NCBI GenBank assembly: GCA_903925745.1
Contig: CAIYGQ010000071.1
Span: 1 to 41,111, forward strand
Reading direction: 5' to 3'
Origin: an uncultured Actinomycetes bacterium
GTDB lineage: Bacteria; Actinomycetota; Acidimicrobiia; Acidimicrobiales; Microtrichaceae
DNA: 41,111 nucleotides
Part shown: piece after piece, positions 7,270-14,367 of the stretch
Layout: each line of letters begins with the position of its first letter
Position numbering within the stretch: the stretch's first letter is position 1
Position numbers and translations under genes: made by a program
The notes under the pieces: generated by a model
The model's database searches: none
What the model saw: only the letters and a program-made list of their open reading frames with translations
What the model was told of the DNA's origin: nothing

Positions 7270-8633
7270 CCACCGGCGCTCCCATCACCGAGGTGTCCGG
7301 ACGCCGGAGCGATGGCGGCCACCTCGAGGAGCTCCGCTCCGACCCGATCGGCCTGCTGACAAGACTCCGGGATGAGTGCGGCCAGGTGGGGTCCTTCGAC
7401 CTCGCCGGCCGACGCGTCGTGGTGGTCACGGGCGCCGAGTGCAACGAGTGGTACTTCCGCGCCCCGGAGGAGGACCTTGACCAGGCCGAGGCCTACCCGT
7501 TCATGAAGCCGATCTTCGGCGAGGGCGTCGTCTTCGACGCCAGCCCGGAGCGACGACGGGAGATGCTCCACAACCAGGCGCTCCGGGACCGCTACATGCG
7601 GGGCCACGCCGAGACGATCGCCCGGGAGGTCGACGAGATGGTCGCCGACTGGGAGGACACCGCCTCCGGGTCCGTCGACCTGTTGGACTTCTTCGCCGAG
7701 CTGACCATCTACACGTCGAGCTCCTGCCTCATCGGCCGGAAGTTCCGGGACTCCCTCGACCGACGGTTCGCCGACCTGTACCACGACCTGGAACGGGGCA
7801 CCGACGCCCTGGCCTTCGTCGATCCGTACGCCGACATCGAGTCGTTCCATCAGCGTGATCGCTCACGGGCCGAGCTCGTCGAGCTGGTGGGCGACATCAT
7901 GGACGAGCGACTGCGTGGCGCCCCCGCAGAGGGCGACGACCGCGACCTGTTGGACGTGTTGTTGTCGATCCGCACCGACGACGGTGCGCTGCAGTTCGAC
8001 GCGGACATCGTCACGGGCATCTTCATCTCGATGATGTTCGCCGGCCACCACACGACGTCGACCACGGCGGCCTGGACGCTCCTCGAGCTGCTCCGCCATC
8101 CCGACCAGCTCGACGCGGTGGTCCGGGAGCTCGACGAGCTGGCGTCGGAGAGCGAGCGCGCCGGCCTCGACCTCACCTACCAGGCGCTGCGGGAGATGCC
8201 GCTGCTCGAGTCCGCGATCAAGGAGGCCCTCCGCCTGCACCCTCCGCTGATCCTGCTCCTCCGGGTCGCCCGGAGGGACCTCGAGGTCGCCGGCGTGCGG
8301 ATCCCGGCCGGTGACCTGGTCGGGGCGACCCCGGCCGTGTCGAACCGACTGGATGCCGCGTTCGCCGACGCCGGGGGCTTCGACCTCACCCGCTACCTCC
8401 CGCCGCGAGAGGAGGACCTGGAGAACCCCTGGGACTGGATCCCCTTCGGCGCAGGCCGACACCGCTGCGTCGGGGCGGCGTTCGCGATGATGCAGCTCAA
8501 GGCGATCTTCGCCGTGCTGCTCACCCGGTTCCGGTTCTCGCTCGCGCAGGATCCCGACAGCTACCGGACCGACCACTCCAAGATGGTCGTCCAGCTCGCC
8601 CAGCCCTGCGTCGTCGACTGGGAGGGACGATGA
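7266..8633 (+). CDS. cyp51: sterol 14-alpha-demethylase-type cytochrome P450 (CYP51)
   Basis: The product is 455 residues from GTG 7266, overlapping the SDR stop. CYP51 hallmarks are all present: the I-helix MMFAGHHTTS (residues 256-265), the K-helix E320-x-x-R323, and FGAGRHRCVGAAFAMMQLKA with haem-ligand Cys401. The N-terminal HLEELRSDPIGL, the block YPFMKPIFGEGVVFDASPER and the C-terminal DHSKMVVQLAQP also match M. tuberculosis CYP51 as I recall it (C394 there). CYP51 removes the 14-alpha methyl of sterols such as lanosterol or obtusifoliol in three oxidations. Most bacteria make no sterols, so the physiological substrate is open. The ferredoxin two genes downstream is the likely electron donor. 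Confidence 0.96.
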   Translation: MTTGAPITEVSGRRSDGGHLEELRSDPIGLLTRLRDECGQVGSFDLAGRRVVVVTGAECNEWYFRAPEEDLDQAEAYPFMKPIFGEGVVFDASPERRREMLHNQALRDRYMRGHAETIAREVDEMVADWEDTASGSVDLLDFFAELTIYTSSSCLIGRKFRDSLDRRFADLYHDLERGTDALAFVDPYADIESFHQRDRSRAELVELVGDIMDERLRGAPAEGDDRDLLDVLLSIRTDDGALQFDADIVTGIFISMMFAGHHTTSTTAAWTLLELLRHPDQLDAVVRELDELASESERAGLDLTYQALREMPLLESAIKEALRLHPPLILLLRVARRDLEVAGVRIPAGDLVGATPAVSNRLDAAFADAGGFDLTRYLPPREEDLENPWDWIPFGAGRHRCVGAAFAMMQLKAIFAVLLTRFRFSLAQDPDSYRTDHSKMVVQLAQPCVVDWEGR

Positions 8634-8710
8634 CGCCGGGTGTCCCGGCACGCCTCCCGGGGCGGGACCCGAGCGTCGGCTCGCACCGCTCGGACGGAGC
8701 GCGGCCGTGA
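8630..8710 (+). CDS. 26-codon micro-ORF bridging cyp51 and ferredoxin
   Basis: The ATG at 8630 overlaps the TGA of cyp51 (ATGA), and the TGA of this frame overlaps the GTG of the ferredoxin gene (GTGA). It encodes MTPGVPARLPGRDPSVGSHR plus six residues (SDGARP). The rest of the operon is joined by the same 4-base overlaps, so this frame fills the only gap in the chain. It may serve to carry ribosomes to the ferredoxin gene by termination-reinitiation rather than to make a functional peptide. Chance occurrence cannot be excluded. Confidence 0.45.
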   Translation: MTPGVPARLPGRDPSVGSHRSDGARP

Positions 8711-8907
8711 GGTGGAGGATCGTGGTCGACGACGACCTGTGCCAGGGCCACGGTGTCTGTGAGTCCGAGGCCCCCGAGGTGTTCAGTGTCTCGAAGGACG
8801 GCGTGCTCACGGTGCTGCAACCCGCACCCGACGACGTCCACCGCCCGACGGTCGACCTGGCCGTCCGGTACTGCCCCACCCATGCCATCCGGCTGATCGA
8901 GGAGTGA
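8707..8907 (+). CDS. [3Fe-4S] ferredoxin, electron donor for the operon P450s
   Basis: The ferredoxin has 66 residues. The cluster ligands C12, C18 and C56 are seen in CQGHGVC and YCP; His15 replaces the second Cys of a [4Fe-4S] site, the pattern of [3Fe-4S] ferredoxins paired with actinobacterial P450s. The flanking EAPEVF and CPTHAI motifs are typical. It resembles Rv0763c, the redox partner next to cyp51 in M. tuberculosis (about 68 residues, from memory). It passes single electrons from a ferredoxin reductase, not encoded in this window, to CYP51 and probably the CYP123-like enzyme. It starts at GTG 8707, overlapping the micro-ORF stop, and its TGA overlaps the next gene. Confidence 0.92.
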   Translation: MRWRIVVDDDLCQGHGVCESEAPEVFSVSKDGVLTVLQPAPDDVHRPTVDLAVRYCPTHAIRLIEE

Positions 8908-9482
8908 CCGTGCCCGCTTTCGACCGTGAGGAACTCGACGAGATGGTCAGTCGCTGGCTCCGGGCCAACCGTGACTGCGAGGCCGCCGGCGACTGGCGAC
9001 CGCTCGCCGAGATGTACACCGAGGACGCCACCTACGGATGGAACTTCGGACCCCGGGAGGACTTCATGGCCGTCGGACGCGACGAGATCCGCGACATCGC
9101 GCTGGGCCTCGAGATGGGCGGGCTGGATGGCTGGAACTACCCGTACCAGCACGTGCTGGTCGATGATCGCCTGGGCCAGGTCCTCGGGCTCTGGAAGCAG
9201 GTCGCGGATGCCGAGCGACCCGGGGGCGGCACCTACGAGGTCGGGGGGATCGGCGGGTCCTGGTTCGGCTACGCCGGCAACTTCCAGTGGGCCTGGCAAC
9301 GGGACTTCTTCGACTTCGGCAACGCCACGGCGCTGTTCCTCGAGATGATGGCCGACGGCACCCTGTCCGACGGGATGACGGCCCGGATGGAGCGGAGCCT
9401 CTCCGAGTCACTTCCGGGCCACCACCCCTTCGGGCAGGCACCTGCACCGATCTGGCCGGAGGTGGACCGTGACGACCGATGA
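8904..9482 (+). CDS. SnoaL/NTF2-like fold protein
   Basis: The product is 192 residues from GTG 8904, overlapping the ferredoxin stop. The N-terminal part (WLRANRDCEAAGDWRPLAEMYTEDATYGWNFG is spread over residues 18-50) is typical of the SnoaL/NTF2-like cone fold used by polyketide cyclases, ketosteroid isomerases and unrelated binding proteins. The sequence is rich in Trp and Gly, with no membrane segment or signal peptide. Its place in the CYP51 operon suggests a small-molecule isomerase, hydratase or binding role for the same substrate. A similar uncharacterised gene follows the ferredoxin in the mycobacterial cluster, but that correspondence is from memory and not certain. Confidence 0.75.
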   Translation: MTVPAFDREELDEMVSRWLRANRDCEAAGDWRPLAEMYTEDATYGWNFGPREDFMAVGRDEIRDIALGLEMGGLDGWNYPYQHVLVDDRLGQVLGLWKQVADAERPGGGTYEVGGIGGSWFGYAGNFQWAWQRDFFDFGNATALFLEMMADGTLSDGMTARMERSLSESLPGHHPFGQAPAPIWPEVDRDDR

Positions 9483-10334
9483 GGTGACCTACGGGTTCAT
9501 CGGCCTCGGCAACATCGGCGCGCCGATGGCACAACGACTGCTCGACTGGCCGGGCGGGCTGGTGGTCCGGGATCTCGACCCGGAGCGGGTCGCAGCGCTG
9601 GTGGGCGGGGGTGCGGTCGCGGCGGACTCGGTCGGTGAGGTGGGCTCACGGTGCGGTGCCGTGTCCGTGATGGTGCTGACCGACGCCCAGGTCCGGGAGG
9701 TCGTGGCCCAGCTGCTCGAGACGGCGGCGGCGGGCACCGTCGTCGCGATCCACTCCACGATCGAACCGTCGACGGCGGTCGAGCTGGGACGAGCAGCTGC
9801 GGAGTGCGGGGTACTGCTGCTCGACGCGCCGGTCTCCGGGGGTTCATCGGCGCCGCCGAGGGTCGACTGGCGGTGCTCGTCGGAGGCGACGAGGCCGCAC
9901 TCGAGCTGGTTCGGGCGCCGTGGTCGACCTTCGCGGACATGGTCGTGCGATTCGGACCAGTCGGTGCCGGTACGCAGGCCAAGGTGGCCCGCAACCTGTT
10001 GCACTTCACCGCCTTCACCGCTGCGTCCGAGGCCCAGTCACTCGCCGAGGCCGCCGGCCTGGACCTGGCCGCACTCAGCCGGGTGGTCCGGCACTCCGAC
10101 GCCGTGACCGGCGGGCCGGGTGCCATCATGCTGCGGACCTCGACCGAACCGCTCGGGCCGGGCGACGACTGGTACGAGACCATGTGCCACGTCCGCACGC
10201 TCGGAGAGAAGGACCTGGACCTCGCCCTGGAGCTGGCCGACGCACTCGGGGTCGACCTGCCCCTGGCCCGGTTGGCCCGACGGCACCTGGCCGACGGCCT
10301 GGGCGTTCCGGGAACCAGGGATTCGGGGAACTAG
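9469..10334 (+). pseudogene. 3-hydroxyisobutyrate dehydrogenase-like oxidoreductase, frameshifted
   Basis: This NAD-binding beta-hydroxyacid dehydrogenase is broken by one missing base. Frame 1 from GTG 9469 encodes the Rossmann start GFIGLGNIGAPMAQRL and runs to DAPVSGG. Then, at the run of five G (9838-9842), homology continues in another frame as FIGAAEGRLAVLVGGDE, GAGTQAKVARN (catalytic Lys region) and ALGVDLPLA, ending at TAG 10332. Six G would restore a single 288-residue protein with the family motif DAPVSGGFIGAAEG. The GTG lies inside the end of the SnoaL-like gene (14-base overlap). A real loss of function, a sequencing error in the homopolymer, or slippage during expression are all possible. 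The stop overlaps that of the converging gene. Confidence 0.85.
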
Positions 10335-10807
10335 GAGACCGTGACCTGGAAGTCGGCCGTCTCGGTCGGCGGCACGTCGGTCTCCCACGGGCGTCGGTAA
10401 CCGAACTCGAGCGTCATCTCGCCGGCGGCGACACCCTCCACGACGATGCGTTGGGATCCACCGGCGCCCGGGATCTGCTGCGCTGGCGGCACGTAGGTGT
10501 CGGACACGATCCGCACGACCGCCGTGTCGGGGGCCGAGGTGAGCTCCCAGGAGTACCCCGTGGTCGGGTTCGACTGGAGCTCGAGTGTCACCTGCTGGCC
10601 GACCCCGACCTGCACCGGACCGGGTTCGGTCACGACCGCTCCCCCTTGGTCGCCCGCCGGAGTCGAGGTGGTCGACCCGGGCGTCGTGGTGGTCGAGCTG
10701 CTCGAGGAGTCGCCACCACAGGCAGCAGCGACGAGCGGCGCCAGCACGCAGCCGACGAGCAGCGCAACGGCCGCGGGACGGGGACGGAGGGAGAGGAAGG
10801 ATCGCAC
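10331..10807 (-). CDS. lipoprotein with chagasin-like (MEROPS I42) protease inhibitor domain
   Basis: The product is 158 residues. A signal peptide ends in a lipobox (LVAAAC, Cys at about residue 30), followed by a Ser/Thr/Gly-rich linker and a roughly 100-residue beta domain. The three chagasin loops are recognisable: NPTTGYSW, GAGGSQ and YRRPWE. Chagasin-family proteins block papain-like cysteine proteases, so this would be a surface-anchored inhibitor of exogenous or endogenous C1 proteases. The start GTG 10807 follows a TAGGGT -10 box by exactly 6 bases, indicating a leaderless transcript. The stop overlaps the last bases of the converging dehydrogenase pseudogene. Confidence 0.85.
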   Translation of the reverse strand: MRSFLSLRPRPAAVALLVGCVLAPLVAAACGGDSSSSSTTTTPGSTTSTPAGDQGGAVVTEPGPVQVGVGQQVTLELQSNPTTGYSWELTSAPDTAVVRIVSDTYVPPAQQIPGAGGSQRIVVEGVAAGEMTLEFGYRRPWETDVPPTETADFQVTVS

Positions 10808-10813
10808 GGCGCG

Positions 10814-10819
10814 ACCCTA
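10814..10819 (-). promoter_or_regulatory. -10 box (TAGGGT), leaderless start of the I42 inhibitor lipoprotein
   Basis: TAGGGT on the minus strand is followed by 6 bases and then the GTG start at 10807. No ribosome binding site is present between them. Confidence 0.5.
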
Positions 10820-10823
10820 GCGG

Positions 10824-11006
10824 TCAGGTGATGGCGATCCATGCCAGGAACACCACCACCACCAGCACGGCGATGACGACGATCGGCAGGGGCCCGAACA
10901 CCTCGCGCCGACGCTGCCGGACCTCGTAGGCCTCGTTCTCCTTCGATCCCACCTTCGGGAGGTGGTGCTGGTTCGGCTTGCGTGGCTTGCTCCCGCTGCT
11001 GCCCAT
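10824..11006 (-). CDS. 60-residue membrane protein, unknown function
   Basis: A basic, Ser/Lys-rich N-terminus (SSGSKPRKPNQHHLPK) is followed by a charged linker and one C-terminal transmembrane helix (about residues 38-58, FGPLPIVVIAVLVVVVFLAW), predicted to be tail-anchored with the N-terminus inside. Many actinobacteria have similar small proteins next to fad or lipid genes, but I cannot name a family. A TAGGAT -10 box ends 6 bases before its ATG. The stop lies 16 bases before the inhibitor gene start on the same strand. Confidence 0.75.
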   Translation of the reverse strand: MGSSGSKPRKPNQHHLPKVGSKENEAYEVRQRRREVFGPLPIVVIAVLVVVVFLAWIAIT

Positions 11007-11012
11007 CGAGTC

Positions 11013-11018
11013 ATCCTA
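11013..11018 (-). promoter_or_regulatory. -10 box (TAGGAT), leaderless start of the 60-residue membrane protein
   Basis: TAGGAT on the minus strand, then 6 bases, then ATG 11006. It faces away from the plus-strand -10 at 11048-11053, so the two form a compact divergent promoter. Confidence 0.5.
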
Positions 11019-11047
11019 GAACCGTCAGGAGCACCAGCGGCGGCCGG

Positions 11048-11053
11048 TAACCT
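11048..11053 (+). promoter_or_regulatory. -10 box (TAACCT), leaderless start of the acyl-CoA synthetase
   Basis: TAACCT is followed by CCGGGC and then ATG 11060, giving the same 6-base spacing as other leaderless genes here. Confidence 0.5.
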
Positions 11054-11059
11054 CCGGGC

Positions 11060-12649
11060 ATGGCCACCGACGGCGAGTTCACGACGATCCCCCGGGTCCT
11101 GCTGGCGGCGGTGGCCGCGTACGGCGAGGACGAGGCGCTCACCGATGGCGGGCGGACGTTCACCCACGCCGAACTCCTCGTCGAGGTCGAACGGGTCGGT
11201 GCGTCGCTGCTCCACGCCGGGATCGGACCCGGCGACCGCGTCGCCGTCTGGGCCCCCAACTGCTGGGAGTGGGTCGCGGTCGCCCTGGCGGTGCACCACG
11301 TGGGCGCTGTGCTCGTGCCGGTCAACACCCGCTACAAGGGCGCAGAGGCCGCAGACCTGTTGTCCCGGGCCAACGTGCGGGTCCTGTTCACCGTGACCGA
11401 CTTCCTCGACACGGACTACGCCGCCATGCTGCTCGACGGCCCGGACGGCCCGCCCGACCTCCCGGACCTGGACCACGTGGTCACGCTGCGCGGTCCGGCT
11501 GGGAGCACCACCGTCGATCTGGACGCGTTCCTCGCCCGGGGAGAGTCGATCGACCGGGACGAGGTCCGGGCCCGGGCGGCGGCGGTCGAACCCGGCGACC
11601 TGTGCCACCTGATGTTCACCTCGGGCACGACGGGGCGACCCAAGGCCGTCGAGCTCGAGCACGGAGCGGTGTGCCGGGCCTTCGAGGCGTGGAGCGAGGT
11701 GATCGGACTCAGGGCCGGTGACCGCTACCTGATCGTGAACCCCTACTTCCACAGCTTCGGGCTGAACGCCGGGATCCTCGCCTGCCTGCTCCGAGGTGCG
11801 GTCAACCTGCCGCACGCCGTCTTCGACGTGCCGGAGATCATGCAGCGCGTCGAGCGCGAGCACATCACCGTCCTCCCGGGTCCACCGGCGGTGTACCAGA
11901 GCATGTTGCAGCACCCCGACCTGGATCCGTCGAGGCTCGCGTCGCTCCGACTGGCCGTCACGGGGGCCGCCGCGATCCCCGTCCAGTTGATCGTCGACAT
12001 GCGCGAGGTGCTCGGCTTCGACACGGTGGTGACGGGCTACGGCCTGACCGAGTCGTCGGGGGTGGCCACGATGTGCCGTCACGACGACGACCCCGAGACG
12101 ATCGCGACGACCTCGGGTCGGGCCATCCCCGACGTGGAGGTGCGCACCGTCGACGAGGACGGCCGGCCGGTCCCCGTGGACGAGGACGGCGAGGTGGTCG
12201 TCCGCGGCTACGTGGTCATGCGCGGGTACGCGGATGACCCGGCGGCGACCGCCGAGGCCGTCGACGCGGACGGCTGGCTGCACACGGGTGACATCGGTCG
12301 GCTCGACGAGCGGGGGTACCTGCGGATCACCGACCGGCTCAAGGACATGTTCATCGTCGGCGGCTTCAACACGTACCCGGCCGAGATCGAACAGGCGCTC
12401 CTCGCCCACCCCGACGTCGGCATGGTGGCAGTGGTCGGCACACCCGACGAGCGCCTCGGTGAGGTCGGCGTCGCCTTCGTCGTCGCCGCACCGGGCTCGA
12501 CGCCCGATGCCGAGGGCATCATCGCGTGGGCTCGGGAACGGCTCGCCAACTACAAGGTCCCGCGGCGGATCGAGGTGGTCGACGAGCTGCCGCTCGTCCC
12601 GGCGGGCAAGGTCGACAAGGTGGCGCTCCGGGCCCGGGCCTCGGGCTGA
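11060..12649 (+). CDS. acyl-CoA synthetase, FadD3-like (AMP-binding superfamily)
   Basis: This 529-residue enzyme activates a carboxylic acid with ATP and CoA through an acyl-adenylate. The P-loop-like A3 motif MFTSGTTGRPK is at residues 185-195, the A5 motif appears as YGLTESSG, the A8 hinge DRLKDMFIVGGFNTYPAEIE begins near residue 425, and the catalytic A10 Lys is K517 (PAGKVDK). The middle part (LPGPPAVYQSMLQHPD, SLRLAVTGAAAIPV) is like FadD3, the ligase for the HIP indanedione-propionate intermediate of sterol ring degradation, as far as I remember. A general short/medium-chain FadD is the alternative. It is followed after 3 bases by a CoA-transferase, consistent with one CoA-ester pathway. 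Confidence 0.88.
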   Translation: MATDGEFTTIPRVLLAAVAAYGEDEALTDGGRTFTHAELLVEVERVGASLLHAGIGPGDRVAVWAPNCWEWVAVALAVHHVGAVLVPVNTRYKGAEAADLLSRANVRVLFTVTDFLDTDYAAMLLDGPDGPPDLPDLDHVVTLRGPAGSTTVDLDAFLARGESIDRDEVRARAAAVEPGDLCHLMFTSGTTGRPKAVELEHGAVCRAFEAWSEVIGLRAGDRYLIVNPYFHSFGLNAGILACLLRGAVNLPHAVFDVPEIMQRVEREHITVLPGPPAVYQSMLQHPDLDPSRLASLRLAVTGAAAIPVQLIVDMREVLGFDTVVTGYGLTESSGVATMCRHDDDPETIATTSGRAIPDVEVRTVDEDGRPVPVDEDGEVVVRGYVVMRGYADDPAATAEAVDADGWLHTGDIGRLDERGYLRITDRLKDMFIVGGFNTYPAEIEQALLAHPDVGMVAVVGTPDERLGEVGVAFVVAAPGSTPDAEGIIAWARERLANYKVPRRIEVVDELPLVPAGKVDKVALRARASG

Positions 12650-12652
12650 ACC

Positions 12653-13897
12653 GTGCGTCTCGGCGAGGTCGTCAACCCCGACGCGGTCGACAACGGCCGC
12701 CCGCTCGATGGCGTCCGGATCCTGGCCCTCGAACAGATGCAGGCGCTCCCGTACGCCACGCAACTGCTCGCCCGACTCGGTGCCGACGTCGTCAAGGTCG
12801 AGTCGATCCACGGTGGGGACCTCGGACGATCGTCGATGCCCGCCGTCACCGACCCCGAGGGTCGTTCCGTCGGTGCGACGTTCCTGCGCAACAATCTGGA
12901 CAAGCGCAGCATCTGCGTCGACCTGAAGCACCCCGAGGGCCGGGACCTGGTCCTGCGACTCGCACCCGCGTTCGACGTCGTCGCCGAGAACTTCAAGCCC
13001 GGGGCGATGCAACGGCTGGGGCTCGGGCCGGCGGACCTGGCCGCCGTCGACGAGCGGATCATCTACGTGTCGGTCTCGGGCTTCGGGAACCTCGGTGACT
13101 CCCCGTACCGGGAGCGCCCGGCCTTCGCCTCGATCACCGAGGCGATGTCCGGCATCTACACGTTCACGGCCGGACCCGGGAGGCAGCCGCTCGCCAACCC
13201 CGTCGGCGCCCTCGGCGACATGTCGGCCGCGCTGTACGCCACGATCGGGATCCTGGCCGCACTCCGCCACCGCGATGCGACGGGTCGGGGCCAGCACGTG
13301 GACGTGGCGATGCTCGACTCGGTCGTGGCCATGACCGACATCGTGTCGAACTTCTGGTCGATGGGACTGCGCGGCGGGGACATCGGCCCCGTCCTGTTGA
13401 CCACGTTCCGTGCGGCCGACGGCTGGTTCGTCCTGCAGGTCGGTCGCGAGCAGCACTTCCGGGCGCTGTCCCAGGTCATCGGTCAACCGGAGTGGGTCGA
13501 GGACCCGCGGTTCGCCGACCGGGGCGGATGGACGCAGCACCTGGACTCCACGATCCGCCCGGCGATCGAGTCGTGGGCCTCGACCCTGACCCGCGAGCAG
13601 GCCTCGGCGGAGCTCGCGTCGGCCGGCCTGGCCGCCGGTCCGTGCGCGACCGACGACGAGCTCGTCGTCGACCCGCACCTGGCCGCCCGGCACATGCTGG
13701 TCGAGGTCGACCGTCCCGACGGCGTCGACCAGCCGGTCCTCGTCCCCGGCAACCCGGTCAAGCTCTCGGCCGTCGCCGAGGGCCCCGAGCGTCGACCGCC
13801 GTGGCTCGGCGAGCACACCGACGAGGTCCTGTCCGCCGAGCTCGGACTCGACGACGAGGACGTCGCCGACCTCCGCACCCGGGGCATCATCGCCTGA
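12653..13897 (+). CDS. CaiB/BaiF family (class III) CoA-transferase
   Basis: The enzyme has 414 residues from GTG 12653. It moves CoA between carboxylic acids through an Asp-linked mixed anhydride. The N-terminal LDGVRILALEQMQALPYATQLLARLGADVVKVE, read across residues 18-50, and NLDKRSICVDLKHPEGRDL are family hallmarks. The probable catalytic residue is D189 in ALGDMSAAL, followed by the usual GRGQHVDVAMLDS. Other members are racemases (alpha-methylacyl-CoA racemase) that use the same fold, so transferase versus racemase is not settled. It is 3 bases behind the FadD3-like gene and its stop overlaps the MGMT start (TGATG). Confidence 0.92.
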   Translation: MRLGEVVNPDAVDNGRPLDGVRILALEQMQALPYATQLLARLGADVVKVESIHGGDLGRSSMPAVTDPEGRSVGATFLRNNLDKRSICVDLKHPEGRDLVLRLAPAFDVVAENFKPGAMQRLGLGPADLAAVDERIIYVSVSGFGNLGDSPYRERPAFASITEAMSGIYTFTAGPGRQPLANPVGALGDMSAALYATIGILAALRHRDATGRGQHVDVAMLDSVVAMTDIVSNFWSMGLRGGDIGPVLLTTFRAADGWFVLQVGREQHFRALSQVIGQPEWVEDPRFADRGGWTQHLDSTIRPAIESWASTLTREQASAELASAGLAAGPCATDDELVVDPHLAARHMLVEVDRPDGVDQPVLVPGNPVKLSAVAEGPERRPPWLGEHTDEVLSAELGLDDEDVADLRTRGIIA

Positions 13898-14367
13898 TGG
13901 ACTGGCCGGACGCCTGGGGCCGCACCACGGTCGACTCCCCCGTCGGCCCCGTTCTCGTCCAGGCCGGTCCCGGCGGCATCGAGCGCATCGAGCTGGGTCC
14001 CGACCTCGGGGGCGGGCGACGGTCCGACCCGGCCCTGGACCACGTGGCCCGGCTGGTCGCGTCGTTCTTCGACGGCTCCGACGAGCTCCTGGTCGCACCG
14101 GTGGTCGAGACGGGCCCGGCGTTCACCCGCGCGGTCCGCCGGCGGTTGCGGCAGGTGCCCCGGGGCCGGACCGTCTCGTACGGGGAACTCGCCGACCTCT
14201 GCGGGCGGCCGGGGGCCGCCCGGGCGGTGGGACGAGCGGTGGCGACGAACCCGGTGGCACTGGCGGTACCGTGCCACCGCGTGGTGCGCGGCGACGGATC
14301 GCTCGGAGGGTTCGCCTACGGCACCGACCGCAAGCGACGACTGCTCGAACTGGAGGGTGTCACGTGA
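13897..14367 (+). CDS. ogt: methylated-DNA-[protein]-cysteine S-methyltransferase
   Basis: The 156-residue suicide repair enzyme takes the methyl group from O6-methylguanine (and O4-methylthymine). The active-site motif PCHRVV has the acceptor Cys126. The helix-turn-helix region with the VPRGRTVSYGELA block and the C-terminal GGFAYGTDRKRRLLELEG are typical. The start ATG shares its A with the CoA-transferase stop, and its TGA overlaps the lipase GTG, so a DNA-repair gene sits inside a metabolic operon. The short N-terminal domain matches the single-function Ogt type, not Ada. Confidence 0.95.
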   Translation: MDWPDAWGRTTVDSPVGPVLVQAGPGGIERIELGPDLGGGRRSDPALDHVARLVASFFDGSDELLVAPVVETGPAFTRAVRRRLRQVPRGRTVSYGELADLCGRPGAARAVGRAVATNPVALAVPCHRVVRGDGSLGGFAYGTDRKRRLLELEGVT

